The notes under the pieces: model-generated
Databases searched by the model: none
What the model saw: only the letters and a program-made list of their open reading frames with translations
What the model was told of the DNA's origin: nothing
Source: Epiperipatus broadwayi
Lineage: Eukaryota; Onychophora; Udeonychophora; Euonychophora; Peripatidae
Assembly: GCA_028023455.1 (NCBI GenBank)
Contig: JAQFVV010006220.1
Coordinates: 9,383,916-9,447,915 of the forward strand
DNA: 64,000 nt
Direction of reading: 5' to 3'
Translations under genes and position numbers: made by a program
In this document: positions 36,275 to 49,956 of the stretch, one piece after another
Position numbering within the stretch: position 1 is the first letter of the stretch
Layout: each line of letters starts with the position of its first letter

Positions 36275-36545
36275 ATTTACCAAAATTAATTAAAAACTTA
36301 TTAAGCAAACCCAAAGGTGTTATAAATATACAAAACATATGTGGGTATAGAAAAACCTCTAGTAATTTGTTAGAATAAGTATGTGAATATTTTAAAATTT
36401 TACCTTTTATAATTAATAAATTATTACTGAAACAAGGTGGTGTTATATATATATAACATATGTGGGCATAGAAAAAAACCTCCAACTAACTCTAGTAATT
36501 TGTTAGAATAAATACATGAATATTTTCAATTTTTACCTTTTAACA
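36275..36545 (+). repeat. Two-unit tandem repeat, about 123 bp
   Basis: GGTGTTATA...ACATATGTGGGTATAGAAAA...AGTAATTTGTTAGAATAA...GAATATTTT starts at 36316 and again at 36439. The second unit has an extra CCAACTAACT-type insertion. It is AT-rich and non-coding. Confidence 0.7.
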
Positions 36546-39500
36546 AGTTATTAGTGAAATAAGATAACAGAAATTGATAAATAAATATTTTATTTTTTTC
36601 TAAATAATTTATTAAACTTTTATAGAGAATTTGTTTCAAAACATAATATGCTGTTTTGAAAATATTTTTTTAAAAATGAAAAAAAAAATTATAATCACAT
36701 CTTGGAATTTACACAAGTAGAAAGTTTTATGAATTAAATGGCTGGCTCTTTGTATAAAAATATATGATATGCACTTTTAGACACTTATTGGTAAAACTCA
36801 TTACAATCATTGATTACATGTTGGTCTTTCTTTGAATCCAATCAAATGGGGGGGGGGGGGCATTAAAAATAAAAAAGGAAAGAGAAAAAAAGCTTATCAT
36901 TGATTTTTAAAAACTTTAATTGCCAGCTTAAAATTGATTTTTAAAAAAGGGACAAATGCAATGCTAAATGATAGGGAAAAGTCATCAATTGTGAAATCTA
37001 AGCAAAATTTAATTAAACAAGTGTAAAAACTAAAAATACATTAGAGATAGATGAAAATAAAATATGTATTTCAAGAGAGAGAAAAAAAGATACTAAACTA
37101 AATAATATAAAAACTTGTTAGTGAATTAGGGAAACGACTAAAAATTGCACTAGGACAATGATAAAATAAAAACATTGGTTTCACAAAAGAAATTTGTATT
37201 ACCTTTATATGAAATTAAAAGAATCTAAATTTAAAATCTGGATATAAATCATTATAAAAGGATACAGAAAATCATTTGTCAAATAAAGATCTAAATCAAC
37301 AGATGAACTGGTAGTAAAAAATGAATTGAAAGTATTGCAATATTAGATAATCAGGTTTCTTACATGAAAAGCATTTTAGAATTGAGTTGAAAAAATAATG
37401 GCTGAATAGGATTACAAAATAAGAAAAGCAGTACAAAGATTTATTTGTAAAAAAAAAAAAGAAAATGATTTGAGGCAAGATTAAATATTATAAAAATAAT
37501 TATAAAAGTGGAAATTTTAATTTTTGTACACAATATTTTATGCTATCCATAATCTTAAAATATAAATTAAAATAACTACTGAATATGTGTTTGGAAAACC
37601 CAAGCTATTACAAATAAATATTTTTTAATCTAATGAATGTACTTCTTATCTTATACTAGTGTCTAAACTCTATTTTATCTTCCTTTCTCTAAAAATTAAT
37701 TTTAGTAATTCTTTATAAGAAAAATTTAAATATTTTTTTTCTTATTTTTATTATCTTTCTTCTATTTTGTTTTGTTCTGTTTAGAGTAGAAAAATAATCA
37801 AATGCTTTAAATAAAAATGTAATCTGAATGATAATAGCAGCAGATGGATCATTTTCAACAACTGTCATTACCTAAAACAAATGGTTTGTAAACTTTAGCA
37901 ATATCTGCTGTCCACATCAGTATTTTCAAAATGACATTCTTTAATCATATCAAGCTCAACATGCTTATAAGTACACTGAAGACAACAAATTGGATTGATC
38001 ACATGAATGAAAACAAAAAATAAAACATAAATTAAATATGAAGCAACACTTACAAAAAAATCTCAAAATAGATTAAATGACAGAAAAATGAGATTTGCAT
38101 GCCTCATAAAGGTCAGATTTAGATTACCAAGACAGTTGCTAGAAAAAAAAAAATAAGATAGCAAATCTCATGCTACTTGTAGAAATTTAGAATGACAGAA
38201 CCATTATAAACAATTCTGGTAAAAAAAAAAAAAGATTATTCTGAAGGGAAAAAAGGGGAGAAGGGAGGGTGTATCATTTTAGATTAGTTGAAATGTGCTT
38301 GTCTGGAGTTAATTGGTTGAGATCATCTTATCTGCATAATTCAAAGCTGTATTCAGTGTAAAAATTCTACTTGATAAAAATCAAGATTTGTTGATGTTAT
38401 GAGTTTACCAATGCAAGAATGAGGGCAGTTAGTTTCAAAACAAACCGTTTCAATTTCTGATGATAGAATGCACACTAACTTGTAGTAATGTATTTCATAA
38501 AGATATTATAAATAATAATTTAATTTATTTAATGTGCATATATCTACAGAATTAAATAAATTATACAATGAACCAATATATACAAGTATTCACAAAAAAG
38601 AATATAATATAAGCAAAAGTCAAGCTTGTAAATAGGACCAAAGATAATGAACTGTTTAAAGTCGACAGTAATACATATCTGTATCTGTAAAGTCTTTATA
38701 TTAATAATAATTCAATTTGTTTAATTACAAATAACAACTTAATAACTACAAGCACTTACAGCAGTAAATTAGAGAATAAGTTGTCCTTCTTATTGTATGT
38801 ATCTAAAATAAATTTTGATTTCTAGAGTTAAAAGTTGGAATCCTGAAGAAAATCTTACTTTGTCATATATTCTGATATCTTCCTATGTATTAATTTAAAT
38901 AAGAACATCATATCTGCTATTAGTCTTTTATTGTGTGCATTTTTACTTATGTATGTATCATCATTGGGATATCTATAACATTTGTCTTAATTTTTTTGTA
39001 AATTTGTTTATAATTAAATAATTGTATTTATTCCATATGATAGATTCATAGTGTTTAACTGGTATTATCAGAATATTGAGATGTATTTTGTAAATTTCTA
39101 ATTTGAGTTTAATATTCAATCTCAAGATTAAACCCATAATTTTGTATGATTCATTTTAATGCTCAAATCTTTCTGCATATTATTCCTAGATATTTTATAA
39201 TGGTTAATACAAGTTCTTGGGAAATTTTTGAATGCAAAAAAATTCCAATGAGCAATTGCATAAACTATGAATTGAAAAGAAAATTGCACCTAATAAAGTT
39301 GTATATGGTAAACAATATTTACATACTAAAATTAATTTTGACAAGACACTAACAAAAGAGACTAATCAACAGAATATAAATTGACATTAATTAAAGAATA
39401 GTATGAAATTAACTTGTATTCACTCAATCTTCTTGCAAGGGATAAACTAAACTAAAAAAAGTTATTGAAGAAAACATCATACATTTAGGGATAAGAATCC

Positions 39501-42500
39501 ATGCTATCCATTGCTGCTGATTAGTTCTTTTAAATATTCATTAGCTTTTTTCTCTTACCCTTCTATTACATTTTTTTTATATAAACTAATAATTTTTACT
39601 CACCTCTTCATATATTTTCTGAACAATTCCAAAATTTCTAACACTTTCACTCACTGTATTATTTATTTTCATCATTATTAGATTTTATGGCAATTACTTT
39701 CATAACATTAATAATAATTTTCTGTTTTAATAATATTTTCTTATTATCTCTTTTCTAACTTTGCTTCTACTTAGTTTTTATAGTTTATCTACTTTTTCTT
39801 TAACTTTCCCTGAATTGTAATACTGTATTTTAATTTTTTTTATAATTCATCAGCTAGTTTATTGATACTGTTTATTACTCCTTACTTTTTCATTTTATTT
39901 ACATTTTCCAATACTTCATAATAATCTTATAGGTTATTCTTTATATAAGCTCCTTTATCTCCACTCCAGAATCATAAATATAAGATGACAGTGGAAACAG
40001 ATCACTATAAACAATTCTGGATAAATAGCTTTCTACAGAAAATGGGCACTTTAGTGCATTGATTCCAATCAGGGATCACTTTTTATTAATTAACTAATGA
40101 TGCAAAAGTTTTGGCTGCCATAAAGTACTAGAGAAAGAAGTCAACTTATTTGCATAGCTATAGTAATCTAAGACAAGATCAGTGACTTTACTATTGGTGA
40201 TTTCAATTATAAATAGACCCTTTGTCAGAAGAAAAAAAATATCATAACTCAAATACCATATAACTTCTCTGATGAATATTAATAAATTCTATGAACATAG
40301 CAAAATAGCAGATATACATATAGTTTATGTAATAATTGTAAAACAAATACTTTCATACAATCAAGTTTTCACTCATATATGCATATAACAATAAATCACG
40401 TTATTAATGCTATTATGTGATGCAAAATAAACTAAGGTTATTTTCTCATAATATTAATTTATTAGAACATATATTTCATTAATTACTCATATTTCATTAA
40501 TTAATGTTTTGAATAAAACAATTATTTAAATATTTACTGATATAACCAAATAATACAGTAAATTTACTTTTCTCACTAGTGGATTGACTTTAACTTTTGA
40601 TGTTAGGAAGATGGCTTCATTCTTTAAATCATGCTTTAAATAGCTTTAAAATTTTTATCAGCAGCTTCCTTCTAAATACTTTCATTGAATTAATGACTTG
40701 CATAAAAGAATTTTAAGGCTAGTTTGATCTTTAATGCAAATCCTAAAAACTGTCCTTTTCTGCAATAAGTATTATACTTGTGTTTTAGTATTTGTTGGAA
40801 TAGAATTCTTAATTTCTCTTTATTATTCATAATGGTTCTTTCTCAGTTTAATCATTCCTATTTTGTTTTTAAAATTAGACATTTTTGCCAAACAAAAGGG
40901 CAGTATTGTTTTCAAAACATTCATCCATAAAAATATCACTTAATAAATAACAAAATTGTATTCATTTATAGGCAGTTAGTAACACTAGACTTTTAAAAAT
41001 TAATGTATAGTTTTAAAAAATTTACAATTAATAACACCCAGTCTGCAAGTAAAATTATATTGCTACCAATAATAAATTAAATTCATTGGAACAAATTTAC
41101 AAGTAAGACTAGTAACTCATGTTTTAATAGCAGCAGAAAATAGTGATTAGAAAATCGTTTCTAATACTCTAAATATAAAATCAATGAGAATAAACATTTT
41201 GTAAATGAATCTGTTTCACTTCAAGTTAATATGCACATATCTTTTCCAATGATTTTTTTTTCTTTTGTAGAATAATGCTCACAACTATTTCACAAATGTA
41301 TTCCAACTAATACAGAATCAGCAATCTTTTAAAATATAATAAAAAAAATATTAAACACAATATTCAATAATTTTACAGTTTGGAAATTGTTAGAAATAAT
41401 ATTTATAAATGTTGTAAAAAATTAAATCTTATTAATGCTAATGTGTATTGCTAAAAAGATACACATGCACAATCTAAAAAAAAAAACAATCTTGTTTAAT
41501 GAATGGCAATTATGTGGAAGATGTTACTGAGAGATGTTAATGTGTCGAATAAATGTGGTATTACTAATACTAAAGAACTAAATAAATAATTATAACAACA
41601 GCAAATAAACAGTACAGTAAATAAGTATTGTTTTTTTTTTCTATATGTATTACAATCAGAATCATTTGTATCGTGAAACTTGCTATAATAAATTTTATTT
41701 CAAAAAATACAATTGTCACTTATACAAATTTGTGTAGATGCAATTCTAAAACAAAATTTAATTTCTTTTTTGTTTGTTTGTTTTACTTTAACTTCATTTT
41801 ATAACTACAAAAAATGTAAAAAATAATTATGGGAGGAAAACCCTCCAATAAAGTTTGACATTATTTCAATTTTTTCATTTATGGTTAGTACATAAATGTC
41901 CATCTGATCATATACTCCTAAAAACTTTTCTTTCCTGCTAAGAAGAATTAGATATTCATCTATCAATCAATAATGGATAACAAATTAAATTGACAATGAG
42001 TCCAATTAAAAAAATTTCAATTTGTTAAAAAAAACAAAACAAATTCCACTTGAAATTTGAAATCAGATCATGAGCATGTCAGACTAATGCAACTAACATC
42101 TAAATGCTAATTGCTGTATAAAATATTTCAGAAGCACCTATTATTATACTGTATAATTGCTAAGTATCATGAAAATTATTAAGGGTGGGGGAGAAATTTC
42201 AAGAGTGTTTCATCAAAACAAATATTATTAATCAATATTTCAATTATATATATTTTATTAATCAATCATTTATGAAAAATATACTCTTGTCTTCCTGAAA
42301 GATTTGCTTACTTCTTAGGCAACAATTTAATTTGGCTACTTAGAAATGGCCAATCTTTATTCAACTGGTTTTCTTGTTCTTAATTGCTTAAACAGACCCC
42401 CCCCCCACACACACACACACTTTCCTCAGTTAAAAATAGAACCCGGAATCTTTAATTTTAAAAACAATCACTATCATGACTGAGATAAATATGCAAGCAA

Positions 42501-43654
42501 AAACTGAGCTCAAGAATTCAAGCAATATTTATTTATTCAACAAAGTAAAAGGTGTAACACAATAATTATTTTCACTTGTCCAAATTATAACTTTTATTTT
42601 CCCTCAATAAAAAATCAATTCAGATACTTATGTAACACTGAATCAATTGTCAATAAATACAACATTATGTAAGCCTATTAAAAGGTTTAATGATGAATCA
42701 AAGAATAGTTAGTAATAATGAAAATACTCATTTGAAAAACAAATCTTGGAGTCTCCTTCTGTATACACATTTGACAATAACAAAAAAACGAATAAAGTAT
42801 GTGGAATAACATATAACATTAATTTTAAATTATTGGCCTGTCCAGATCAAGTAATTAATAACAGAAATGATAAAAATAATTTTAAAAAAAGCTCACAAAG
42901 TGACTACATGACTAATATGAAGATCCAAATTGGCTACATATTTATTACTAAGAATAAAGAGCAAATATTTATTATATAAGAATAAAACAGAATGTATATC
43001 TGTATAATAGAGCTAAAAGGCATCCTAGAATGTCATCTGCGATTTTGGAGTATAAAAGAACATATGGTTATATGTTTGATCCCAAGATGTTAAGAAACAA
43101 TAAATAAGAGATGTTATTTATTAATACCACAGTCTTAGTAATGATCAGAAGATATAAATAGCACAGAGCATGTACAAGTAAAATAAAATTTGTTGTTTCC
43201 TAAATATTTAATGGTTTAATATTTTTCTAATCTTTGCTTTTTGAAGAGAGTGTAATGCACTCAAAATACAGTTAAGGTTTTAAATAATAAGTATTTTTGA
43301 AATGTCCACTCCTGGCAAGAAGCATTTATATTAAATGCAAAAAAAGGGAAGGGGGTCAAATTATTATTTTAAAGTAGCTATAAATCTACTTGTTTAATAA
43401 CCTTAAACCCATCAATTTTCACATGGAGTGCAAAAATTATATGGAGTGATTAGAACCCAATATAATAAGAATTGAATAGATGAGGAGAAACAACATAACA
43501 GAGTATGATTTATTTTTAATTTTCTGATTTATAAAATTTTCATTTAACTTTAATACTGAATTAATTTTCATTATTAATAGATCTAAACTTTGTAGATTTT
43601 TATCTGTATAAACAACATATTTATACAATTATCTATCATAAAGACTAGTTAGCA
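36546..43654. other. AT-rich non-coding DNA, long featureless stretch
   Basis: About 7 kb with no supported gene. It includes G13 at 36848-36860 and a C10 run joined to (AC)7 at 42397-42420, plus many A/T runs. The isolated translated motif GDFNYK at 40196-40213 resembles an endonuclease box but has no supporting context. Frames of 60-80 codons at 39146, 42746 and elsewhere carry no domain. Confidence 0.5.
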
Positions 43655-44300
43655 ATTAATAATTTTTATTAGTCAATCTTTAGATTAGAGATTATTCATT
43701 TAATGAATATTTCTATAGGGGTTTGTGTCAAAGTTGTGAAGGTGGTAAGTTTAACACATCAATTAACCTGTAGTAATTGGCTATCTATATATACTGAACA
43801 ATGATAAAGATATGTGTAAGAGATTGTGATCTGGGTGTTAGCCCAGTACAAAATGTGCATCTTAAAGATCATATATCTTTTTCACATCGTTTTGATCATG
43901 TCTTTTACTTGTATGAGTGATTTAGTGAAAATTACACTATAGATAAAATATTCATTAATTGGAAAAATCTCTAGTCTAATGACATGACTAATAAAAATTA
44001 TTAATATAATTTCAATGTTGTAACAGGAGTAAGTTTGATATATCAATTAAACTGTAGTAATTGGCTATCTATATATACTGAACAATGATAAAGATATGGA
44101 TAAGAGATTGTGATTTGGGCCAACTGATGAATATTGATTCAACATGAAATGAGTTTGGGGGATCATACATTTTTTTCACATTTTTGATCATGTTTATTAC
44201 ATCTCTCCACAGTATTAAAAGTAAATAGAAACCAGTCCCTACTATTATGTGAAAACGGTGTAGATTAAATTACACTGCAGAAATATTATTTAACAAGTTA
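43655..44300 (-). repeat. Family 3 repeat, two units in reverse orientation
   Basis: A short direct-orientation start (TTTATTAGTCA...TAGATTAGAGATT) at 43665-43695 is followed by two reverse-orientation units beginning near 43720 and 44010. Both carry GTAGTAATTGGCTATCTATA and TATACTGAACAATGATAAAG. The direct start plus reversed units again make an inverted junction, as at 35672. Confidence 0.75.
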
Positions 44301-44414
44301 GCAATAATTCTGTAAAATATAAGTTCTCCATTTATGGTGTAGATTAAATTACACTGCAGAAATATTATTTAACAAGTTAGCAATAATTCTGTAAAATATA
44401 AGTTCTCCATTTAT
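44257..44414 (+). repeat. Perfect 79-bp tandem duplication
   Basis: The segment at 44257-44335 (starting GGTGTAGATTAAATTACACT) is repeated without any difference that I can see at 44336-44414. It covers the end of the last family 3 unit and adjacent sequence. Perfect identity in otherwise diverged surroundings means the duplication is recent, or an assembly artefact. Confidence 0.85.
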
Positions 44415-44984
44415 AGTTTACAAAAAAAGGTGAGGGTGAAATATTCCATATATTCTGTCAAAATCTACTATATATATATAAATAAGAATACAAAATAAAA
44501 TATTAAGTTTGTACATAAAATATATTTTAATCTTATAGAAAATCCTCATAACTTGAAATATCACAACAATTTTATAATAAGAAATACATATTGAGGCACC
44601 TGTAAGAATGCATCAGCTACTAATCTAGAATATTTAAAATATCTATTTATTAAACCCCTTGATTTTATTTATATACATATTCAACATAAATATAAAATAG
44701 AAGTTTCTATTAAATAATCTATTTATAAATGGATAGAAGGAAATGGAGAAAACTTGTCACGATTATTGATTTTTTTTCTTTTAAAGAGTATTTTTGTTTT
44801 GATTTGTTGAAAGGATTATTTGAAACTTCCTCATCCCAATCGTTTACTCACACCTTGAGCGTGTATATTTGAACATATATATAAATTAATTATATTTTAA
44901 GAAAATTAATGCAAATAATAGAAATACATTGAAAATGATAGCCCATTATCAACAATAAAAAGAATTCAGTGTATTAAGTCATCA

Positions 44985-45113
44985 AACCACTAAACATCAC
45001 ATGACCACCACTTCTTATGCTTGCTCATAACTTATTAAAACAGGCAAAACTCTCCATACAGTAGTGCCACTCAGTGCAATCCAGAGTAATCAATGGATTA
45101 CCTAAGATCTAAA
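44985..45113 (+). repeat. Dispersed repeat family 2, copy b (internally deleted)
   Basis: Matches the reverse complement of 24185-23925: AACCACTAAACATCACATG, CTTATGCTTG, GGCAAAACTCTCCATACAGT and CACTCAGTGCAA are shared. After CCAATGGA-like sequence it jumps directly to CCTAAGATCTAAAC, equivalent to a point about 115 bp further on in copy a, so the middle has been deleted. Confidence 0.7.
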
Positions 45114-46959
45114 CTAACAATAATTTATTGCTTCTAAGTTACTGAATATGCAGCTACAGTTAAAGTATTTATTTCATTTTTTTATTTTGATATTTGTTAA
45201 TATCTATATCAATTTAAATTAAAACTTTACTTATGTATAAATTTAGAAAATCTTTAATCTTATTCCTTTTTATTTCCATAACCAGATAAATACCACATTG
45301 TTCTCTTCTGATGATTTGTAGCTTAATTTTTCATTGAAATTACCCATTACATAAATTAAATAATTTTCAAGTTAATAGCAACTGAATCTAATTAGTAATA
45401 AAATTTATTTTATTAGTTGACATCACAATTAAATATTAACATAGCTCTATAATTTAAAGAATTTTTTACAATTATGTCAGAAATTCTCAATGTTATTTTT
45501 GATACTGTGACAACTAAAAATCCTTCATTATTCTTTCTGCCTTAGAAAATAATTTCTATATTAGATGATGGTGTCACTGTATTTTTCTACTATTGATTGA
45601 TTATTTTAGTTTTGATATTCTATTATTGTCCTTTGACATTCTTTTATAATAAAATAAACAATATGTAATATTTTCTTTGTACATTTTTTTGCATTTAAAG
45701 ATGATAATTTAAGATTAAAAGGATCTGTTTGAACACCAAAATCATGACCCTATAATTCCTTGTTAAATAATTAGTTTGCCTGGTACAACCATAAAATGGT
45801 AAATCTTCTGGTAACAAATATTCTTTATAATAAAGTCAATATATATTATGGAGCATATAAAAATTCAAAATTCATTTGCAGTATTGTTAACAGTAAATAC
45901 ATTTTATAGGAAGCTAAATTATTTCATATACAGTTCTTTTATTATAACATAATTATAATAAAAAATACAAAACAATTACATAAAATAACTATGCAGTCAC
46001 ATATTTTGTTATTGACAATAAGACTTTACAAAATATAGTGTTTACATAATGACCTTCACATTATTCTAAAAAATTGTGCAAAAACAGATTATTTTTCTTA
46101 GAAATTAAAATGCAGAAAAACGGGGAAAGAAATGCCATACAATCATCATTAAACAAATTTTAAATATCAATAAATAATTCCAATTCCACATTGTAAAAAA
46201 GATCCTCTTTAATTGAGATATTATGTGATAGAATAAAAGTAAAAATAAGAAAATAAAGCCCAAATGCAAAATAATTCTCAATTATTTTTTATAATAATTT
46301 AAGGAATCAATGAAAATCAGTTTCAGCTCTATCTTTATTAAATTTCAATTAAGTGATTGGGTGATGGCATAATGAGAGATACTTAATTAAAAATTTAATA
46401 AAGATGACTCTAAGATATGTTTATCAGCTCCTAAAAATGCTGTTGTAATATTCCTATCAACCTCATATGAAAATAAGCATTCAGATAATTTTGTAATGGT
46501 TGTTGAAAATTATGATAGTTACATCTATAACTAGCAATAAAATTTGTTCTTATATTTAAGTATTTTCCAATAAAATGGTGGGAGTGACATATTAAAATAT
46601 GCTTTCTAATCATTAGAAATAGAAGGGGAAAAGAGGCTTATAGACAAAACAACATTCAATGTTTTTTGATCTTATTCTAAAACAAGTACAAAGTAAAATA
46701 ATATTTTTAAAATAACTGACATTTTTTTGCTAATGATACATATAATAATCATAAATAAATATATTAACTTGAAGATAGAATAAATGTGTGTGTGAATGGT
46801 TTCTTTTTTTAATAATAAATATTCACAATCATGACAAAGCTGGTCTTTATTTCCAAAAGACTGTAAAATTGCCAATCAAGCCAACAGTTGATGGCCAAAG
46901 ATGGGAATATTAAGAGCCTCCTGATTTCAGATCCAGGTTGCCATTGATAATTTTTTCTT
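45114..46959. other. AT-rich non-coding DNA
   Basis: No gene. Frames at 46431-46613 and 46672-46875 (reverse) lack motifs. From about 46860 the sequence becomes less AT-rich as the retroelement nest begins. Confidence 0.5.
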
Positions 46960-48305
46960 TAGGTATTATACCTGCAGATCATCTTCAAATAAAAGAAGAC
47001 TGCAAGAATTAAAAGAAGAACTATCTAATATTAAATAGGAAATAATTGGTCTTTGTGAAGTTAGAAGAAAAGGTGATGAGATAATTGATTTAAAAAGTGG
47101 CAAGTATTGTACTACAAAGATACAAACATTGGAAATACAAGCAGTATTCATTATAAATAAAAAAAAGTGAAAAATAATATTGTGGAGATTGGTGGTGTAT
47201 CAGATAGAGCATGGGTCCCCAACCTTTTTGCACTTAAGAGCACATTCTATAATCCGGCCAGGTGGCGAGCACCATTTATTTTTTCAACCAGATGGCGGGC
47301 ATCATTTATTTTTTCAATGTAAATTTATAGTTGGATATTGTTAGTACAAAAAAATATTTATTTCAAAAATAAAATTTTAACATATAATTGACATTTATAT
47401 TTTTACGCTGTAAAAGTATAGTATGCCCTACAATTTGATTACAATATAATACAATAATTTATGAGAAATTTTAAAAATTAAATTTATTTTTATCAGATAA
47501 ATAATTTTTTATCGTGTTCGGATAGTGGTGGGCACACGTAAAATGGTCTGCGGGCGCCATGGTGCCCACGGGCATAGAATTGGGGACCCCTGAGATAAAG
47601 TTTCAAAATTAGTTATTCAACTTATTGGTAAATATCAAATGCAGATAATTTAGGTTTATGCCACAACAATTTTAAAATTGTTATAGGAGACTCTGATGCC
47701 AGAATATAAACAATTAAAAAATGAAAGTGCTATGAGTAAATTTGGTTATGGTGATAGAAATGAGAGAGGACATAGACTTGTACAGTTTGCAGAAAAAGAA
47801 AAACTTTATATTATGAATTCTTTCTTTAAGAAAAATGCTAAACAGAAATGGATCTGGAAGCAACTAAATGAAGATACAGCAGAATTGGATTATATTTTGA
47901 CTAACAGAAAAAATATATTTAAAGATTGTAATGTTTTTAATAAATTCAACACAGAAAATGATCATCGATTAGCGAGATGTAAGATACAAATTAATGCAAA
48001 ACTAAATTAAGAAAAATTATTAAGAAAATCAGTATTCACAGTTGATATTCCTAATCTTCAGAAACATTCCAGTGAATTTAAATTAAAAAATTTGCAAATC
48101 GTTTTCAAATATCAGAAAGATAACTGATATAATTTTAAAAACTGCAACAAAGATAACTGGTTTGACCAGAAAAAATTATACTGAAAAGAGGCAATGCATG
48201 AAGAGAAGAAGGAATATAAAAATGATGCATTAAGAAGGATTGAATACCTAGAATTTTGTAAAAAGGTGTGAAAAAGAATCAAAAATATTAATAATTTATT
48301 ACAGG
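46960..48305 (+). pseudogene. RTE-type LINE endonuclease fragment, split by a hAT MITE
   Basis: Before the MITE, translation gives RRLQELKEELSNIK, then IIGLCEVRRKGDE (endonuclease box with the catalytic glutamate) and LKSGKYC. After it, a 104-codon frame (47696-48010) reads SKFGYGDRNERGHRLVQFAE, LYIMNSFFKK, KWIWKQ, DYILTNRKNIFKD, and NDHRLARCKI with the DHR catalytic box near 47957. This order is typical of the APE endonuclease of RTE elements (proteins often auto-named craniofacial development protein 2-like). Beyond 48010 there are frameshifts into the linker (KRRNIKMMH-like and KRIKNI). The copy ends at about 48305, where LINE copy A seems to begin. It is a dead fragment with no RT. Confidence 0.82.
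47202..47600. mobile_element. hAT-type MITE with 8-bp TSD
   Basis: The element proper is 47210-47592 (383 bp). Its left end is CATGGGTCCCCAACC; the right end is TTGGGGACCCCTG, the reverse complement of CAGGGGTCCCCAA. Flanking AGATAGAG (47202-47209) and AGATAAAG (47593-47600) match at seven of eight bases. CAG-type ends plus an 8-bp duplication indicate the hAT superfamily. It is GC-richer at both ends, contains a 30-bp tandem pair (CCAGGTGGCGAGCACCATTT-type unit, 47258-47317), and has an AT-rich centre with no transposase. It interrupts the RTE endonuclease fragment, so it is younger than that copy. Confidence 0.9.
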
Positions 48306-48929
48306 TTCAGCAGAAAGCTTAGACCCAGATAGCAAGATGATGTTGAAGTGTCTGTGTTCAAAGCCAAAAAAACAAAAGCAACCAAATACCTGCACACTTT
48401 GCGATGAAAGAAATATATAATAAATCGGAAATCAACTTTCAAACAATAGAAGTAAGTATCAATTCATATTTTAAAATAATTAAGATGATCTGCTAAAGAA
48501 TCGATTATTTTTGTATTTATAAAAATCAAAAAACGGCTACCGCCCAATCAGGTTACCAAGTAGCTGGCGCCAAAGCAATTCCCATAAAACGGTTATTTTA
48601 AACTCAACCAAACATATTGCCAATGCTGCAAAAGTCTAATGTTCAAACAAGTAACACAAAGCATAACTTAAATTTATCTGTTAACACTGCAACACCTAGA
48701 TTTAAAAAAGGTAATCAAAGAGACATGAGTAATCTTAACCTATAAATCAACGAGAGCCGAGACCCACAGAAGCTTTACAAACACTAAGTACCAGTTTTAT
48801 GAAGACCACAGCGGGAACCCTCTTTAATTCATTCAAAAGACACCCCCCCCTCGATCTCTATATTATCAACTAATACAATGAAAATCTCAAGCTATATAAA
48901 TTCCCCAGGTTATTACTATGAAACTTTAA

Positions 48930-49190
48930 CAATACATGGACTTTGGAATACAGTGTTATGAATCCAAAATATCTGACAGTCGAATTTTTTTATGAATATC
49001 AAAAAAGTTAATTTACAAACTCAAGTCACAACATTAGGAAACTATGCATTGGTGATGGTGGATAAACAATCACAAAGCTACATTACAGGTATATACTGTT
49101 CAAAATTTCAGCATATGATGGAGCCATTTGGGAAAGTTTTAACTTTTAATCTAAATATACCTAAAAGATATGCTTACACTCATTTATAGC
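48930..49190 (+). pseudogene. LINE copy A ORF1 remnant
   Basis: The frame beginning at 48992 gives VTTLGNYALVMVDKQS and, further on, FGKVLTFNLNIPKRYAY. The TLGNYAL box is also present in copy B (58738-58758), with matching upstream sequence around TATGAATATCAAAAA. The zinc-knuckle region seen in copy B is not recognisable here. ORF1 proteins of LINEs bind the element RNA; this one is truncated and cannot be functional. Adjacent frames on both sides are broken. Confidence 0.6.
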
Positions 49191-49956
49191 AACAATTTTG
49201 AGTTCAAACTAAATCTAACACTGACGAAAACCCAGAAAGCATAACTACATAGATCATTGACCTAGAGGGCATGTTTTGTCTTACATCAGAGGGTTAAGAC
49301 CGTAGTGCTATTCTTGCAGTCAGTGCACCCACCTAGCAATAAACTGCATTGCAAATCAAATTATACAATATGAGCCAACAGATAACCAAGACATACAAAC
49401 TCACAAGAAGAAACTAAACATTCACTTCTCAGTGGCTCCAATCTAGATAAGCACCACAAAGTTAGCCCTCATCAACAATCAAAAAACCATAAAAACACAA
49501 CTATAAAACCAATTAGAGAAATAGTGGACCTATCATATAAAAAAAAACCAAAAAAAAAAAAAAACAACATTATAAGTATGGCCCAGATGACACCAGAACA
49601 GACACAATAACCACATGGATAGTTGAAACAATAATGAATCAAACCAGCACACATACCTATAGTAATAAGCAAAACATTAATGCATATAACAGAGGCAATA
49701 ACTCCACACATTTATTCAATAGGAGCAGCAGTGGCTGAAGCCAAAAGGCATCTATGCCACCCACCAAAGAAAAATCACCAACTAAAGAAAGTTAAAACAA
49801 GAACTCAACTATATAGATAATTTCAGCCAGGTGGATCGTAATCTTGATCAGACTATGACCTCAAGCCATGCCATGGTGATGATCATGAATCACTCCAAAT
49901 ACCATGTAAACACACAGAAATAATACCATATACCCCACATTATATAAACTTTATGA

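Noticed and set aside
39450-39900. Reverse-strand Lys/Asn-rich sequence loosely like an RTE linker
   Set aside because: The resemblance is only in composition; none of the linker's characteristic motifs is present.
40196-40213. Translated GDFNYK, resembling the endonuclease GDFN box
   Set aside because: A single six-residue match with a stop right after it and no other endonuclease motif within several hundred bases.
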